Shown: positions 62,711-64,000 of the stretch, piece after piece
Layout: every line of letters begins with the position of its first letter
Numbering within the stretch: position 1 is the first letter of the stretch
Assembly (NCBI GenBank): GCA_964020155.1
Contig: OZ026564.1
Span: 2,128,455 to 2,192,454 of the forward strand
Source: Chondrilla cf. caribensis
Taxonomy: Eukaryota > Porifera > Demospongiae > Chondrillida > Chondrillidae
Reading direction: 5' to 3'
Length of the DNA: 64,000 bases
Made by a program: the position numbers and the translations under genes
The notes under the pieces: generated by a model
Seen by the model: the letters and a program-made list of their open reading frames with translations, nothing else
What the model was told of the DNA's origin: nothing
Database searches by the model: none

Positions 62711-64000
62711 TCAATCAAGATCAAGAAGGGGGATCTTGCATTCTGCATTTGCTATTGTGATGAGCTCAGGATTTGCTGGATGGTGTCTTGTTGATCTGGA
62801 ACCTCTCAAACACATTATGGCTGATCTCAATAGGGAGAAATTTAGTCTACATCTTATCCAGTGTATTATGGTACTATATTGCTTCTCTTGCTTTTCGGCC
62901 AAGCATGATGCTAATCGTTTGTATACAACATTTGCTGTGGGCCCCATACCTCCTGCAGATGTGAAGACCAGTGGAGAAAATGATCCGTGCTCTACTTCTC
63001 TAATTCTTTCTTCGTATTGCCTTCGCTTCTCCATTTCTTGACCTCGGTAGCATTGGCTTATATTGGTGTTTTGGTGGCTTTGTGCAAAAGGGTTGAAAAC
63101 CCGTACATCAAAAAATGCACGCTGCCTGTCCTTACTCCAAAAGTTCTCTGCTACGATATCCAGTCGTGCTCCGTCTTCTTTGTTGGCTGTCTTATGCTTA
63201 AACTGTTCACCTGTCACTGGCTGCAGCCCTGGTTCAATGCCTACACCATGACATACTTCACTCATCAGCTCTGCGGTTATATCTCTGATCTCGTTGTGGC
63301 GTATTGATGGATATCCGCCATGAGGACAGCTGAGTGCATGTTCAACTGTAAATCCTTTGCCACATATGCACTTGACAGGCAATAAATGTGGACGCCAGCC
63401 ATACCGCAGACATATAGCATCTCTGAACGCCCCCTTGTGTAATGCAAACCCGTGTTCAGCAATTGGTAGAGTTGACAACCAGCTAGAAGCACCTTTTTCT
63501 GAACATACTATCATGGCTCTTTGCCAATCTTTTGGTAATCTCTCTTTGAGTGTTGCTGCAAGCTCCAGTTCTTCTTTCCTCTTCACATTGCGAATTTCAC
63601 TTTTGGTTTTCAGTTGTTCTGAAATCACTCCAGCTTCATATTCGTTTGCTTGCTGCATGATGAGGGTAGTCAATGGGGAGGCTATCTTCTTGCTTGCGTC
63701 ATAGTGTTTTCTTGCTTCACGGGTAGGGTTACTTATACCTAGACCGCCACTGCGTACCGGCATGGCCATAAGCTCTCTGATGACGTTACTGAAAGGATTT
63801 TGGCCTGTAATGGTTGGTAAAAAACGCTGCTGTATGACATCTTCAAGTGGTTGTAGAAGGTCTCCGATGTCTGGTGTTGTCCTTGCGAGATAGATCCATT
63901 TGTTTGAGAGACCATGGGTTAATGCAGCATATGCTGCATGAGGTTGAGTTGTTGCAATGTTTGAAAGTCGATCCAGTTCCTGAACCCAATTCTTGACCTT
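62711..64000 (-). mobile_element. Non-LTR retrotransposon, C-terminal part with apparent restriction-like endonuclease
   Basis: One open frame runs from the window edge to the stop at 62711-62713, about 429 residues. It is the C-terminus of a LINE polyprotein. It begins KVKNWVQELDRLSNIATTQP, continues MPVRSGGLGISNPTREARKH and WLSTLPIAEHGFALHKGAFR, then a zinc-finger-like CICGKGFTVEHALSCPHGGY, and LDIVAENFWSKDRQRAFFDVRVFNP. The last resembles the acidic core of the restriction-like endonuclease at the end of site-specific R2/R4-like LINEs. The intact frame suggests a young insertion. A short A-rich 3' tail lies near 62618-62632. The RT domain is beyond position 64000. Confidence 0.8.

Overview
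This window is nuclear DNA of an animal, not a prokaryote. Most genes are split by short GT-AG introns, and nearly every exon junction I placed keeps codon phase. The proteins are animal or opisthokont families: USP8, PEX11-gamma, WASF/WAVE, GORAB, an MTMR3/4-type FYVE protein, ANKMY2, ALG13, an SAFB-like protein, SQOR and a RUN+SH3 (RUSC-type) protein. Genes are dense, about one per 5 kb, AT-rich between exons, and interleaved with small transposons and microsatellites. I infer an early-branching, compact-genome animal, most likely a sponge. No single sequence proves this.

Layout. 0.1-9.1 kb (-): USP8-type deubiquitinase, with its 3' end beyond the left edge. 9.8-11.6 kb (+): a 74-residue single-pass membrane protein. 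11.7-13.3 kb (-): PEX11-gamma. 14.2-16.4 and 16.8-19.8 kb (-): two tandem WASF/WAVE paralogues. 20.3-23.8 kb (+): GORAB. 25.0-26.0 kb (-): a DUF7869-like, transposon-type gene fragment beside a 1.26 kb foldback element (26.06-27.32 kb). 27.7-29.4 kb (+): the C-terminal part of an MTMR3/4-like FYVE protein. 30.0-32.5 kb (-): an unrecognised multi-exon coiled-coil gene. 33.0-33.7 kb (+): a truncated LINE. 35.2-38.3 kb (-): ANKMY2. 38.4-41.0 kb (+): ALG13. 41.1-51.1 kb (-): SAFB-like SAP/RRM protein. 51.4-56.1 kb (-): sulfide:quinone oxidoreductase. 56.3-57.5 kb (+): intronless ankyrin protein. 59.6-62.0 kb (-): RUN+SH3 protein. 62.7-64.0 kb (-): C-terminal part of a second LINE type with an apparent restriction-like endonuclease.

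Themes. Four gene pairs are head-to-head with 162-717 bp between start codons (USP8/small membrane protein, WASF-B/GORAB, ANKMY2/ALG13, SQOR/ankyrin), so shared promoters look common. Several genes belong to membrane traffic and actin control: USP8, two WASFs, GORAB, the FYVE protein and the RUN/SH3 protein. I see no evidence that they form one functional cluster.

Repeats. The window is full of GTAC/GTAT/ACAT-type tetranucleotide tracts, and several splice sites lie inside them. Terminal-inverted-repeat elements sit in introns, and at least two of them enclose short coding-like stretches. Long CA tracts, several minisatellites and a roughly 120 bp dispersed repeat are also present. The strongest candidate for something undescribed is the set of short inverted-repeat elements carrying gene-fragment-like reading frames, together with the tetranucleotide tracts that double as splice sites.
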